Assembly: GCA_902373545.1 (NCBI GenBank) | Contig: CABKMZ010000064.1 | Location: forward strand, 1-11,184 | Source: an uncultured Actinomyces sp. | GTDB lineage: Bacteria > Actinomycetota > Actinomycetes > Actinomycetales > Actinomycetaceae | Length of the DNA: 11,184 nucleotides | Reading direction: 5' to 3' | Shown: piece by piece, positions 1 to 5,691 of the stretch | Position numbering within the stretch: position 1 is the stretch's first letter | Layout of the letters: each line of letters begins with the position of its first letter | Notes under the pieces: generated by a model | What the model was told of the DNA's origin: nothing | The model's database searches: none | What the model saw: only the letters and a program-made list of their open reading frames with translations | Translations under genes and position numbers: made by a program

Positions 1-36
1 GGGTTCGCTGAGAGTGCCAACGTTCGTCGAGGGCAT
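1..36 (-). CDS. 5' end of a leftward gene, product unknown (partial)
   Basis: An ATG read on the minus strand at 36-34 opens a frame that stays open to the left edge of the window, 12 codons, beginning MPSTNVGTLSEP. A good SD sequence (GAAAGG) sits 7 bases upstream, and a well-spaced promoter with an operator-like dyad lies a little further upstream. Too little protein is present to name a function. Its place beside glycosyltransferase and flippase genes makes another surface-glycan gene plausible, but that is only context. Confidence 0.55.
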   Translation of the reverse strand, partial: MPSTNVGTLSEP

Positions 37-82
37 GCGATCACCTTTCGTTCACAGGGGTTGCCTGGGTGTTACGTGTTCG

Positions 83-111
83 AGCATAGCACTTGTGTGA
101 CCAAATGTGAA
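83..111 (-). promoter_or_regulatory. Sigma-70-like promoter of the leftward gene
   Basis: Read on the minus strand there is a -35 hexamer TTCACA (111-106), a 17-bp spacer and a -10 hexamer TATGCT (88-83). The expected transcript start is near 76, giving a 5' untranslated region of about 40 bases that contains the SD of the partial gene at 1-36. The spacing is ideal and both hexamers are close to consensus. The -35 hexamer lies in the centre of a perfect dyad (100-119), so repressor binding there would block polymerase. Confidence 0.6.
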
Positions 112-119
112 CATTTGGT
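100..119. promoter_or_regulatory. Operator-like perfect dyad over the -35 box
   Basis: The half-sites ACCAAATGT and ACATTTGGT are perfect reverse complements, 9 bp each, separated by GA. This 20-bp palindrome is AT-rich in a GC-rich background and is centred on the -35 box of the leftward promoter. The geometry fits a dimeric helix-turn-helix repressor site. The regulator is not identified. No other gene in the window starts close enough to be an obvious second target. Confidence 0.5.
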
Positions 120-201
120 GGTGGTAAGCACATGATCCGTGTCGTGTGGCGGTCGTGTTTTCCTTGACATGCCGGGCCTGGTGGCGTGTCTTCACGCGCG
201 G

Positions 202-225
202 TGTCAGGGCCGACGCGCCCTGACA
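202..225 (-). terminator. Hairpin downstream of the first glycosyltransferase
   Basis: TGTCAGGGC (202-210) and GCCCTGACA (217-225) are perfect 9-bp arms around a 6-base loop. The hairpin lies about 60 bases past the stop of the leftward glycosyltransferase gene. No T-run follows on either strand, so it is not a textbook intrinsic terminator. It could slow polymerase or stabilise the 3' end. The rest of 120-283 shows nothing else I can support. Confidence 0.35.
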
Positions 226-283
226 GATGCGGCTCGTTCGCAGGGGTGCGTTGCGGCCCCTCGCCTGCTCGGCGCGCCCTCGC

Positions 284-1435
284 CTACCGGGCCACGGCCT
301 CGTAGATCGCGCGCAGCTGGGCGACCGATGCACGCAGAGAGCGCTCGGCGTCAACCCAGGCGCGGCACGCCGCCCCACGCTCGGCTAGCTCCGCGTCCGA
401 CCATGCCAGCGCCTCGTCGATGGAGCGGGACAGGGCCCACGGCGCGCGCTCGGCGGTCAGCAGCGAAGCACCGGGCGCGACCATCTCCGGCGTCCCGCCC
501 GTCCGATACGCCACCACGGGCACGCCGCACGCCTGCGCCTCCAGCAGCACCAGGCCCGCCGCCTCCTGCCGCCCCTGCGTTGGCTTCGTCGGCAAGACAA
601 TCACTCGGGCTCGGCGCACCCACTCGCGCACGCGCTCGCGCGGAAGGCGCCCGGTGAGCCTCACGTGCGCGGGTGCACTCGCTCTCAGAGCGGGAGCCAG
701 GGGACCGTCGCCCACCAGAACCAGGCGATGCGGGCGGCGCGTCGCCAGCGCGGCGGAGGCCTCCACCAGATCATCGACGCCCTTCAGGGTGGACAACGCC
801 CCCACGAACAGGACGACAGGGGTATCGGCATCTGCTGGCAGGAAGGCATCGACGAGGCCGTGGCCGGGCTCGGCGGGAACAGTGTTGCGCGCGGGGGCCG
901 GAGTCCACCAGTCGGTATCCACGCCCTGGTAATGCACGGACAGGCGCGCCGGATCCGCGCCCGCCCCCAGGGCCACGTCCGCCAGGTAACGCGACACCGC
1001 CAGGAGACGCGTCGCCCCCTCGAAGGCCGCCCGACGATTGTGGGCGTTCCAGGCCGCGCCCAGGCCTCGCCCGAGCCTCGGGTACGCGTCCCCTCCATGC
1101 AACGTCACCACCAGGGCAGCGCCGCTCTCGCGCGCGGCCCCCACCGCCGGCAATGACCAGGTGGCCTGATGCTGGTGGATCACGTCCGGACCCCACGAGG
1201 ACACCGCGCGGCGCATCGCGCCCAGGCCTCGTGCCTGGCGCAGCGCGCGCACGGGGAGGGCGGGGGAGAGCGCGCCGGGGGCGGCCTCGTGAATGGGCAG
1301 CGCGACCGACGAATCACTGACCCGCGCCGCCAACGTGAACACCCGCCAGTCGCACTCCGGCATGGCGAGCGCGTGCGCGACCGCGAAATACGTCGGGGGA
1401 ACCAGCAGGGTTCCCTTCGTCAGGGCGACCTTCAC
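284..1435 (-). CDS. GT4-family glycosyltransferase
   Basis: A 383-residue GT-B-fold glycosyltransferase of the GT4 (glycos_transf_1) type, which moves a sugar from a nucleotide-sugar donor to a lipid-linked or polymeric acceptor at the inner face of the membrane. The N-terminal half starts directly on the first beta strand (KVALTKGT) and has a Gly-rich acceptor loop TLHGGD near residue 111. The C-terminal donor domain starts at VVLFVGALSTLKG (about 207-219), continues with LVLVGDGPL (238-246), and carries the EX7E signature with Glu291 and Glu299 in EAAGLVLLEAQACGVPVV. The start is GTG. It is the first in-frame start after an in-frame TGA, and no strong SD precedes it. A 17-codon upstream frame overlaps it by GTGA. 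The family is secure; donor and acceptor are unknown. It is divergent from the flippase gene, consistent with one surface-polysaccharide locus. Confidence 0.88.
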   Translation of the reverse strand: MKVALTKGTLLVPPTYFAVAHALAMPECDWRVFTLAARVSDSSVALPIHEAAPGALSPALPVRALRQARGLGAMRRAVSSWGPDVIHQHQATWSLPAVGAARESGAALVVTLHGGDAYPRLGRGLGAAWNAHNRRAAFEGATRLLAVSRYLADVALGAGADPARLSVHYQGVDTDWWTPAPARNTVPAEPGHGLVDAFLPADADTPVVLFVGALSTLKGVDDLVEASAALATRRPHRLVLVGDGPLAPALRASAPAHVRLTGRLPRERVREWVRRARVIVLPTKPTQGRQEAAGLVLLEAQACGVPVVAYRTGGTPEMVAPGASLLTAERAPWALSRSIDEALAWSDAELAERGAACRAWVDAERSLRASVAQLRAIYEAVAR

Positions 1436-1485
1436 GGCAGCCGCCCGACGCTGCGGGCGCTCGCGGCGCGCGGGGAAACGGGCAT
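1432..1485 (-). CDS. Possible 17-codon upstream ORF overlapping the glycosyltransferase start
   Basis: ATG at 1485-1483 opens a frame reading MPVSPRAASARSVGRLP, whose TGA stop overlaps the GTG start of the glycosyltransferase (GTGA). A -10-like TAGGAT ends exactly six bases before this ATG, so transcription could begin on the ATG and give a leaderless upstream ORF. Ribosomes ending here would be well placed to start at the weakly marked GTG. The peptide is Arg/Ser/Ala-rich with no recognisable motif. It may be a leader peptide for coupling, or chance in GC-rich DNA. Confidence 0.25.
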   Translation of the reverse strand: MPVSPRAASARSVGRLP

Positions 1486-1491
1486 GTCACC

Positions 1492-1497
1492 ATCCTA
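1492..1497 (-). promoter_or_regulatory. Candidate -10 box for the leftward glycosyltransferase
   Basis: The minus-strand hexamer TAGGAT fits TANNNT and is followed after six bases (GGTGAC) by ATG at 1485. No convincing -35 box is visible 16-18 bp further upstream. The same spacing is seen at two other genes in the window, which is the main reason for reporting it. Confidence 0.3.
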
Positions 1498-1522
1498 CGG
1501 GCTGCGGAAGGCGACCTGGTGA

Positions 1523-1528
1523 TTTAAT
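1523..1528 (+). promoter_or_regulatory. Candidate -10 box of the flippase gene
   Basis: TTTAAT lies six bases upstream of the flippase ATG at 1535, in a locally AT-rich stretch of an otherwise GC-rich 99-bp divergent intergenic region. There is no SD sequence, so a transcript starting at or next to the ATG would be leaderless. The second base is not the preferred A and no -35 box is clear, so confidence is limited. Confidence 0.3.
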
Positions 1529-1534
1529 GAACAC

Positions 1535-2818
1535 ATGACGACTGCACCTGCCCGCCCCGCCCGCTCGGGCGTGCTGCGCCAGGTGCTCACCCTGCTCAGT
1601 GGCACCCTCCTGGCCCAAGTCATCGCGTTCGTCGCCCAGATCGGCATCGCCCGCCTCTACACCGACGCGGACCTGGGGTACCTGGGGATCTTCACGTCCG
1701 CTGCCACGCTCGGCGCGGCCGTCGCGGGCGCCCGCTTCGACCTGTCCATCGTCCTGCCCGCCCCCGGGGACGAGGCCTCCGCCCGCTCCCTGTTCCGCCT
1801 GTCCTCGCGCTGCGTGCTCGCCGCTTCCGGGGTTGCCACGCTGGTTGCCGCGGCCTCCTGGCCGTGGGTGTCCGCCCGCTACGGGGCCGGGCTCGCCGGG
1901 TGGATGTTGACCGTCGGGCTCTCCGTGCTCTTCCTCGCCCAAGGGCAGGTCTGCTCCTACTGGCTGACCCGGCACCGGCGCTTCCAGGCGATCGCGTCGT
2001 CCTCCGTCGTTCGCTCCCTGGGTATCGCTGCCCTGCAGCTGGTGTGCGGCTTCGTCGCTGGCGGGGGCCTGGGCGCCGCCATCGGCGCGACCCTGGCGGG
2101 ACAGGGGATTGCCGTGGCGTATCTGAGCTGGCGCTCCCGAGACGCCCGCCTCGCCGAGGCCTCGGACCCCTCCCTATGCGCCGTCGCCACCCGCTACCGG
2201 AAGATGGCGCTCGTCGGCGTACCCAACGTCGTCGTCGACGCGCTGCGCACCAGCGCGATTCCCATGCTCATCGCCTCGTTTTCGGTGGCATCGCTGGGGC
2301 AGTTCAACATGGCGTGGATGGCCCTCCAGGCTCCCGTCGCCCTCATTGCCGGGGCGCTGTCGCAGGTGTACCTGCCTCGCCTCTCCGATACTCCGCCGGG
2401 GCAGATGAGTGCTGTCGTGCGGCGGGTCGGGGGAGCTGCCCTAGGGTTCTCCATTCCCGTGTTCGCCCTGCTCGCCTGGGTGAGTCCCTGGCTCTTTCCC
2501 CTCGTCTTTGGGGCGCGCTGGGAGGCCGCCGGGTATTTCGCGCGCTCCCTGGCGCCCTGGCTGGCCCTGACTGTCGCCACCTCGCCGCTGTCCAATGTGT
2601 TCGTCGCGACCTATCGCCAGCGCCGGATGCTGGCCTTCGCCTGCGTGTACTGCGCCGCGCCCCTCGCGTGGCTCTGGTTGAGTCCCTACGGGATAGAGAC
2701 CACGGTCGCCGTGCTGGGCGGCCTCATGGCGCTTCTGCTGGTGGGTATGTTGGCGATGGCTGTCCTGACGGCGCGCGCCTACGACCGCGGCGAAGGTGTG
2801 CGGCCGGAAGTGGTGTGA
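1535..2818 (+). CDS. Wzx-type oligosaccharide flippase (MOP superfamily membrane protein)
   Basis: A 427-residue polytopic membrane protein of the polysaccharide transporter (PST) branch of the MOP superfamily, which flips undecaprenyl-linked repeat units across the cytoplasmic membrane. After a short basic N-terminus (MTTAPARPARSG) there are about twelve hydrophobic segments, starting with a helix near residues 17-38. The family-typical pattern GTLLAQVIAFVAQIGIARLYTD is at residues 23-44; the next conserved stretch is LGYLGIFTSAATLGAAVAG. Hydrophilic loops such as TRYRKMALVGVPNVVVDALRT separate the two six-helix halves. Length is a little below the usual 420-480. No SD precedes the ATG; a -10-like hexamer six bases upstream suggests a leaderless start. 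The gene converges on the second glycosyltransferase. Substrate unknown; other MOP members would differ in loop pattern. Confidence 0.87.
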   Translation: MTTAPARPARSGVLRQVLTLLSGTLLAQVIAFVAQIGIARLYTDADLGYLGIFTSAATLGAAVAGARFDLSIVLPAPGDEASARSLFRLSSRCVLAASGVATLVAAASWPWVSARYGAGLAGWMLTVGLSVLFLAQGQVCSYWLTRHRRFQAIASSSVVRSLGIAALQLVCGFVAGGGLGAAIGATLAGQGIAVAYLSWRSRDARLAEASDPSLCAVATRYRKMALVGVPNVVVDALRTSAIPMLIASFSVASLGQFNMAWMALQAPVALIAGALSQVYLPRLSDTPPGQMSAVVRRVGGAALGFSIPVFALLAWVSPWLFPLVFGARWEAAGYFARSLAPWLALTVATSPLSNVFVATYRQRRMLAFACVYCAAPLAWLWLSPYGIETTVAVLGGLMALLLVGMLAMAVLTARAYDRGEGVRPEVV

Positions 2819-2826
2819 CGGGCTTT

Positions 2827-2953
2827 CCTCAAAAGTCGCACGTAATTTCCATGTGGTCCATTTCTGTGTAGGGTCGAAAACCTTGATATTCTGCTATTTT
2901 TAGGAATGCTAAGAAAAGTTAGTGAACCCAAATTACGTGCGACTTTTTTGAGG
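2827..2953. repeat. Inverted-repeat element, copy A (127 bp)
   Basis: Terminal inverted repeats at 2827-2848 and 2930-2953 share the core GTCGCACGTAATTT; the arms differ by two A/T in the run next to it. The ends pair as CCTC/GAGG. The interior is AT-rich, with the stretch TTGATATTC and the stretch AAGAAAAGTTAGTGAACCC shared with copy B. It begins eight bases past the flippase stop. A second copy in the same orientation lies at 3066-3191. It resembles a MITE or a large REP/ERIC-type element, or a structured 3' element. No target duplication is visible, and it contains no ORF long enough to encode a transposase. Confidence 0.75.
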
Positions 2954-3065
2954 AACCATCAGTAGGGGCGCAATTATCGGGTGGGCCGAGGCCTCGTGAC
3001 TCGCCCGTCGGCCTCGTGAAACCCTTGTGAAACAGGCGATGTCGTCGCCTCCTGGCATGCCTCTC
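2954..3065. other. Spacer between the two inverted-repeat elements
   Basis: 112 bp without a credible gene. It holds a 10-bp palindrome CGAGGCCTCG (2987-2996), a direct repeat GGCCTCGTGA (2990-2999 and 3010-3019) and a small hairpin AGGCGA-TGTCG-TCGCCT (3034-3050). Base composition returns to GC-rich here, unlike the AT-rich elements on either side. No function can be assigned. Confidence 0.4.
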
Positions 3066-3191
3066 CCCCAAAAGTCGCACGTAATTTCCATGTGGTCCGT
3101 TTGTGGGCAAGGTAAAAAGTGTTGATATTCCGCAGTTTTTAGCGGCACTAAGAAAAGTTAGTGAACCCAAATTACGTGCGAGATTTTGGGG
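3066..3191. repeat. Inverted-repeat element, copy B (126 bp)
   Basis: The same element as at 2827-2953, in the same orientation, with arms at 3066-3087 and 3169-3191. Here the outer four bases are CCCC/GGGG instead of CCTC/GAGG, so each copy keeps self-complementary ends although the sequence differs. The interior keeps the same length and a central hairpin, here CCGC-AGTTTTTA-GCGG. It lies three bases past the stop of the leftward glycosyltransferase gene, so the two convergent genes each end at one copy. Confidence 0.75.
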
Positions 3192-3194
3192 AAA

Positions 3195-4313
3195 CTATTG
3201 ATGTGTTGCTCGCGCGGCGAGGGCCCGCTCGTAGGCCTTGCGCAGGCGCGCGGCGCCCTCCTCCCACGTGGGGATTCTCGGGGCCTCGAACGCGTCGATG
3301 TCGTCGCGCGTGATGTGACGCAGGGCCGAGGCCAGGTCGCGTTCGGGGTCCTCCAGTACCCACGTGGGCGCCTGGTCGCCCAGGTACCGGCGGGCCTCGG
3401 CCAGGGGAGAACACAGCGCGGGCACGCCCGCTGCGAAGGCCTCCATCATCTTGTTGGGCGTAGACATGCGGTGGGAGAGACACCCGGACTCGATGAGGCA
3501 CAGCGCCACGTCAGCCCCGCGCGTCATGGCCAGGACCTGCTCGGGCTGCACCGGTGGCAGGTGGTGGATGTTGGGGTGAGAGGCGGCGGCCCGCTCGACC
3601 TCGGGCAGCAGGGCGCCGGAACCGACGAAAACCACGTGCGCGCTTGTCACCTGCTCAAACGCGCGCAGAATCAGGGGAATGTTGCGTCCGGGCGCCAGGT
3701 ATCCCGAATGCAGGTACAGGAGCGCGCCCTCGGGGATCCCCAGGCGCGCGCGCAGGTCGATGACCCCGTCCGCCCCCGTCGGGGCATTCGTCACGACGAC
3801 GGGATCCACGCCCGGGTAGGCCTCGCGGTACCATTGCGCGATCGACTCGTTGACCACAGACACCACGTCCGCTCGCCGGATATAGCGGCGCTCGATGACG
3901 CGCTGGAGGCGCTGGCGCAGACCCGCCGACCCCACCGTCTCCGTCTCCAACTCGTGCGCGTTGTACGCAAACACCGCGCCCGTGCGCCTCGCCAACGCGT
4001 GCGCGAGGGGTAGCAGGAACAGGTTCTGCGCGGACACGGCCGCCACGCGCTGCCTCGCGAACCGCCGGTACACCCGAGCACCCCACGCCCCGACGACCCG
4101 CAGCCCGCCCAAGGGCGCACCCAGGGACGCGCCCCGAATCCGCGTGAGGCGGACGGTGGGGGCCACGGCCTCGTCGGTGGGGAGCGCGCCCTGATCGATG
4201 CCGACGACGTGCGTCTGCGAGAAAAGCGAGGATAGCGAGCGTGCGATCTTCACCAGCCGACCGGGTGAGGCCAGGTCAGAGGGGTAGAGCAGGAGGTTGA
4301 GCGCGCGATCCAC
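3195..4313 (-). CDS. GT-B glycosyltransferase (glycosyltransferase family 4-like)
   Basis: A 372-residue cytoplasmic glycosyltransferase with two Rossmann-like domains. The N-terminal domain includes an acceptor-side motif FAYNAHELETE (115-125). The donor domain begins near LLYLHSGYLAPGRNIPLIL (198-216), followed by VVFVGSGALLPEVE (227-240). The nucleotide-sugar loop reads SHRMSTPNKMMEAFAAGVPAL (280-300), with Glu291 as the retained acidic residue. The first Glu of the classical EX7E pair is not there, as in several subfamilies with an S-x-PNK motif. I chose GTG at 4313-4311: the frame extends to an ATG at 4415, but that would overlap the divergent dehydrogenase gene and add a sequence unlike GT starts. 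A -10-like TACAAT six bases upstream and no SD suggest a leaderless start. Donor and acceptor unknown. Confidence 0.82.
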   Translation of the reverse strand: MDRALNLLLYPSDLASPGRLVKIARSLSSLFSQTHVVGIDQGALPTDEAVAPTVRLTRIRGASLGAPLGGLRVVGAWGARVYRRFARQRVAAVSAQNLFLLPLAHALARRTGAVFAYNAHELETETVGSAGLRQRLQRVIERRYIRRADVVSVVNESIAQWYREAYPGVDPVVVTNAPTGADGVIDLRARLGIPEGALLYLHSGYLAPGRNIPLILRAFEQVTSAHVVFVGSGALLPEVERAAASHPNIHHLPPVQPEQVLAMTRGADVALCLIESGCLSHRMSTPNKMMEAFAAGVPALCSPLAEARRYLGDQAPTWVLEDPERDLASALRHITRDDIDAFEAPRIPTWEEGAARLRKAYERALAARATHQ

Positions 4314-4319
4314 GCCCCC

Positions 4320-4325
4320 ATTGTA
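4320..4325 (-). promoter_or_regulatory. Candidate -10 box of the leftward glycosyltransferase
   Basis: Minus-strand TACAAT, five of six matches to TATAAT, is followed by six bases (GGGGGC) and the GTG start at 4313. This would put the transcript start at the start codon. The opposing -10 candidate of the dehydrogenase operon is only 15 bases away, so two polymerases could not occupy both promoters at once. Confidence 0.45.
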
Positions 4326-4340
4326 GGTGGGGCGGGGCAC

Positions 4341-4346
4341 TACACT
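4341..4346 (+). promoter_or_regulatory. Candidate -10 box of the dehydrogenase-glycosyltransferase operon
   Basis: TACACT fits TANNNT. The expected transcript start is at about 4353, which leaves some 34 bases of leader with an SD (AAAGGGG, 4374-4380) ahead of ATG 4387. An ATG at 4354 would be leaderless from the same promoter and is the main alternative start. No clear -35 box is seen. Confidence 0.35.
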
Positions 4347-4386
4347 GGAGGGGATGAACGAGGCCAGAGCCAGAAAGGGGAGCCGC

Positions 4387-5691
4387 ATGCGGATCGCGGT
4401 CGTCGGGATGGGCAAGATCGGGTTGCCGCTGGCGGTGCACTACGCGCGCGGCGGGCACAGCGTCGTCGGCGTGGACGTGAACCCGCAGACGGTGGATCTG
4501 ATTAATGGGGGAGTCGAGCCCTTCCCGGGCGAGGTGCACCTGGCCGAGTACCTGCCCCCGCTGGCCTCCTCCGGCGCCCTGCGTGCCACGACCGAGTACG
4601 CCGACGCGATCCCCGGCGCCGACGCGGTCGTCATGGTCGTGCCCCTCGTCGTGGACGCCGAGAGCCGCCCCGACTTCACCATCATGGACGCCGCGACGCG
4701 TTCCATGGCCGCACACCTCACGCCCGGCACCCTCGTGTCCTACGAGACGACCCTTCCCGTGGGCACGACGCGCGGACGCTACAAGCCCCTCATCGAGGAG
4801 ATTTCCGGCCTCGTCGAGGGGCGCGACTTCGACGTGGTGTTCTCGCCCGAGCGTGTCCTCACCGGGCGCGTCTTCGCTGATCTCGCCCGCTACCCGAAGC
4901 TCGTGGGGGGCCTCAGCGAATCCGGGGAGGCGCGCGGCGTCGCCTTCTACGAGGCCGTCCTCTCCTTCGACCAGCGCGACGACCTGCCGCGCCCCAACGG
5001 CGTGTGGCCCATGGGAGGGGCCGAGGCCGCCGAAATGGCTAAGCTCGCCGAGACCACCTACCGGGACGTCAACATCGGCCTGGCTAACCAGTTCGCGCGC
5101 TACGCGGACGCGGCCGGCATCGACGTCGCGCGCGTCATCGAAGCCTGCAACTCCCAGCCCTACTCCCACATTCACCGGCCCGGCATTGCGGTCGGCGGGC
5201 ACTGCATCCCCGTCTACCCGCGCCTCTACCTGGCCGGCGATCCGGGCGCGACCGTCGTGTCGGCCGCGCGCGCCGCGAACGCCGACATGCCCGCCTACGC
5301 GGTCTCTCGCGCCGCCGCTCTGCTGGGATCCCTGGAGGGCCTGCGCGTGGCCGTCCTGGGCGCCGCCTACCGCGGTGGGGTCAAGGAAACCGCGTTCTCC
5401 GGCGTCTTCGGCGTCGTGTCGGCCCTTAACGAGGCCGGGGCGCAGGTGAGCGTTCACGATCCGCTGTATTCCGATTCTGAGCTGGCAGCTTTCGGCTGGG
5501 ACGCCTACCAGCTCGGCGAAGAAGTGGACGTCGCCATCATCCAGGCCGACCACGCTTCTTATCGTGAGCTCACGCCCGGCGATCTGCCGGGCGTGCGCCT
5601 CCTCGTCGACGGGCGCGCTGTGACCGCCCCCTCGCTGTGGGCTGGAACCCCTCGCATCACCATCGGCGGGGGCGGCAACCCCACATGCTAG
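4387..5691 (+). CDS. UDP-N-acetylhexosamine 6-dehydrogenase (WecC/WbpA-like nucleotide sugar dehydrogenase)
   Basis: A 434-residue NAD-dependent enzyme of the UDP-glucose/GDP-mannose dehydrogenase family, which oxidises C6 of a UDP-sugar twice to the uronic acid in the cytoplasm. The N-terminal Rossmann motif is VVGMGKIGLPLA (residues 5-16). Further family marks are TTLPVGTTRG (121-130), FSPERVLTGR (152-161), the central helix EMAKLAETTYRDVNIGLANQ (216-235) with Lys219 and Asn229, and the catalytic loop VGGHCIPVYP (269-278) with Cys273. The C-terminal UDP-binding domain has GAAYRGGVKETAFSG (325-339). The pattern is nearer to UDP-ManNAc/UDP-GlcNAc dehydrogenases than to UDP-glucose dehydrogenase, but substrate is not proven. 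ATG 4387 is preferred because it has an SD and starts on the Rossmann strand. The stop overlaps the next gene by seven bases. Confidence 0.87.
   Translation: MRIAVVGMGKIGLPLAVHYARGGHSVVGVDVNPQTVDLINGGVEPFPGEVHLAEYLPPLASSGALRATTEYADAIPGADAVVMVVPLVVDAESRPDFTIMDAATRSMAAHLTPGTLVSYETTLPVGTTRGRYKPLIEEISGLVEGRDFDVVFSPERVLTGRVFADLARYPKLVGGLSESGEARGVAFYEAVLSFDQRDDLPRPNGVWPMGGAEAAEMAKLAETTYRDVNIGLANQFARYADAAGIDVARVIEACNSQPYSHIHRPGIAVGGHCIPVYPRLYLAGDPGATVVSAARAANADMPAYAVSRAAALLGSLEGLRVAVLGAAYRGGVKETAFSGVFGVVSALNEAGAQVSVHDPLYSDSELAAFGWDAYQLGEEVDVAIIQADHASYRELTPGDLPGVRLLVDGRAVTAPSLWAGTPRITIGGGGNPTC

Noticed and set aside
2919..3170. Small minus-strand frames inside the inverted-repeat elements
   Set aside because: They run through the repeat arms, differ between the two copies, and have no SD.
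4314..4415. N-terminal extension of the second glycosyltransferase to ATG 4415
   Set aside because: It would overlap the divergent dehydrogenase gene and cover its promoter, and the added residues do not resemble a GT start.
4276..5553. Long minus-strand frame opposite the dehydrogenase gene (and 5970-7127, 7218-9407 opposite the next two genes)
   Set aside because: These are GC-bias shadows: Gly/Arg/Ala/His-rich, no recognisable fold, and the plus-strand genes carry clear catalytic motifs over the same DNA.
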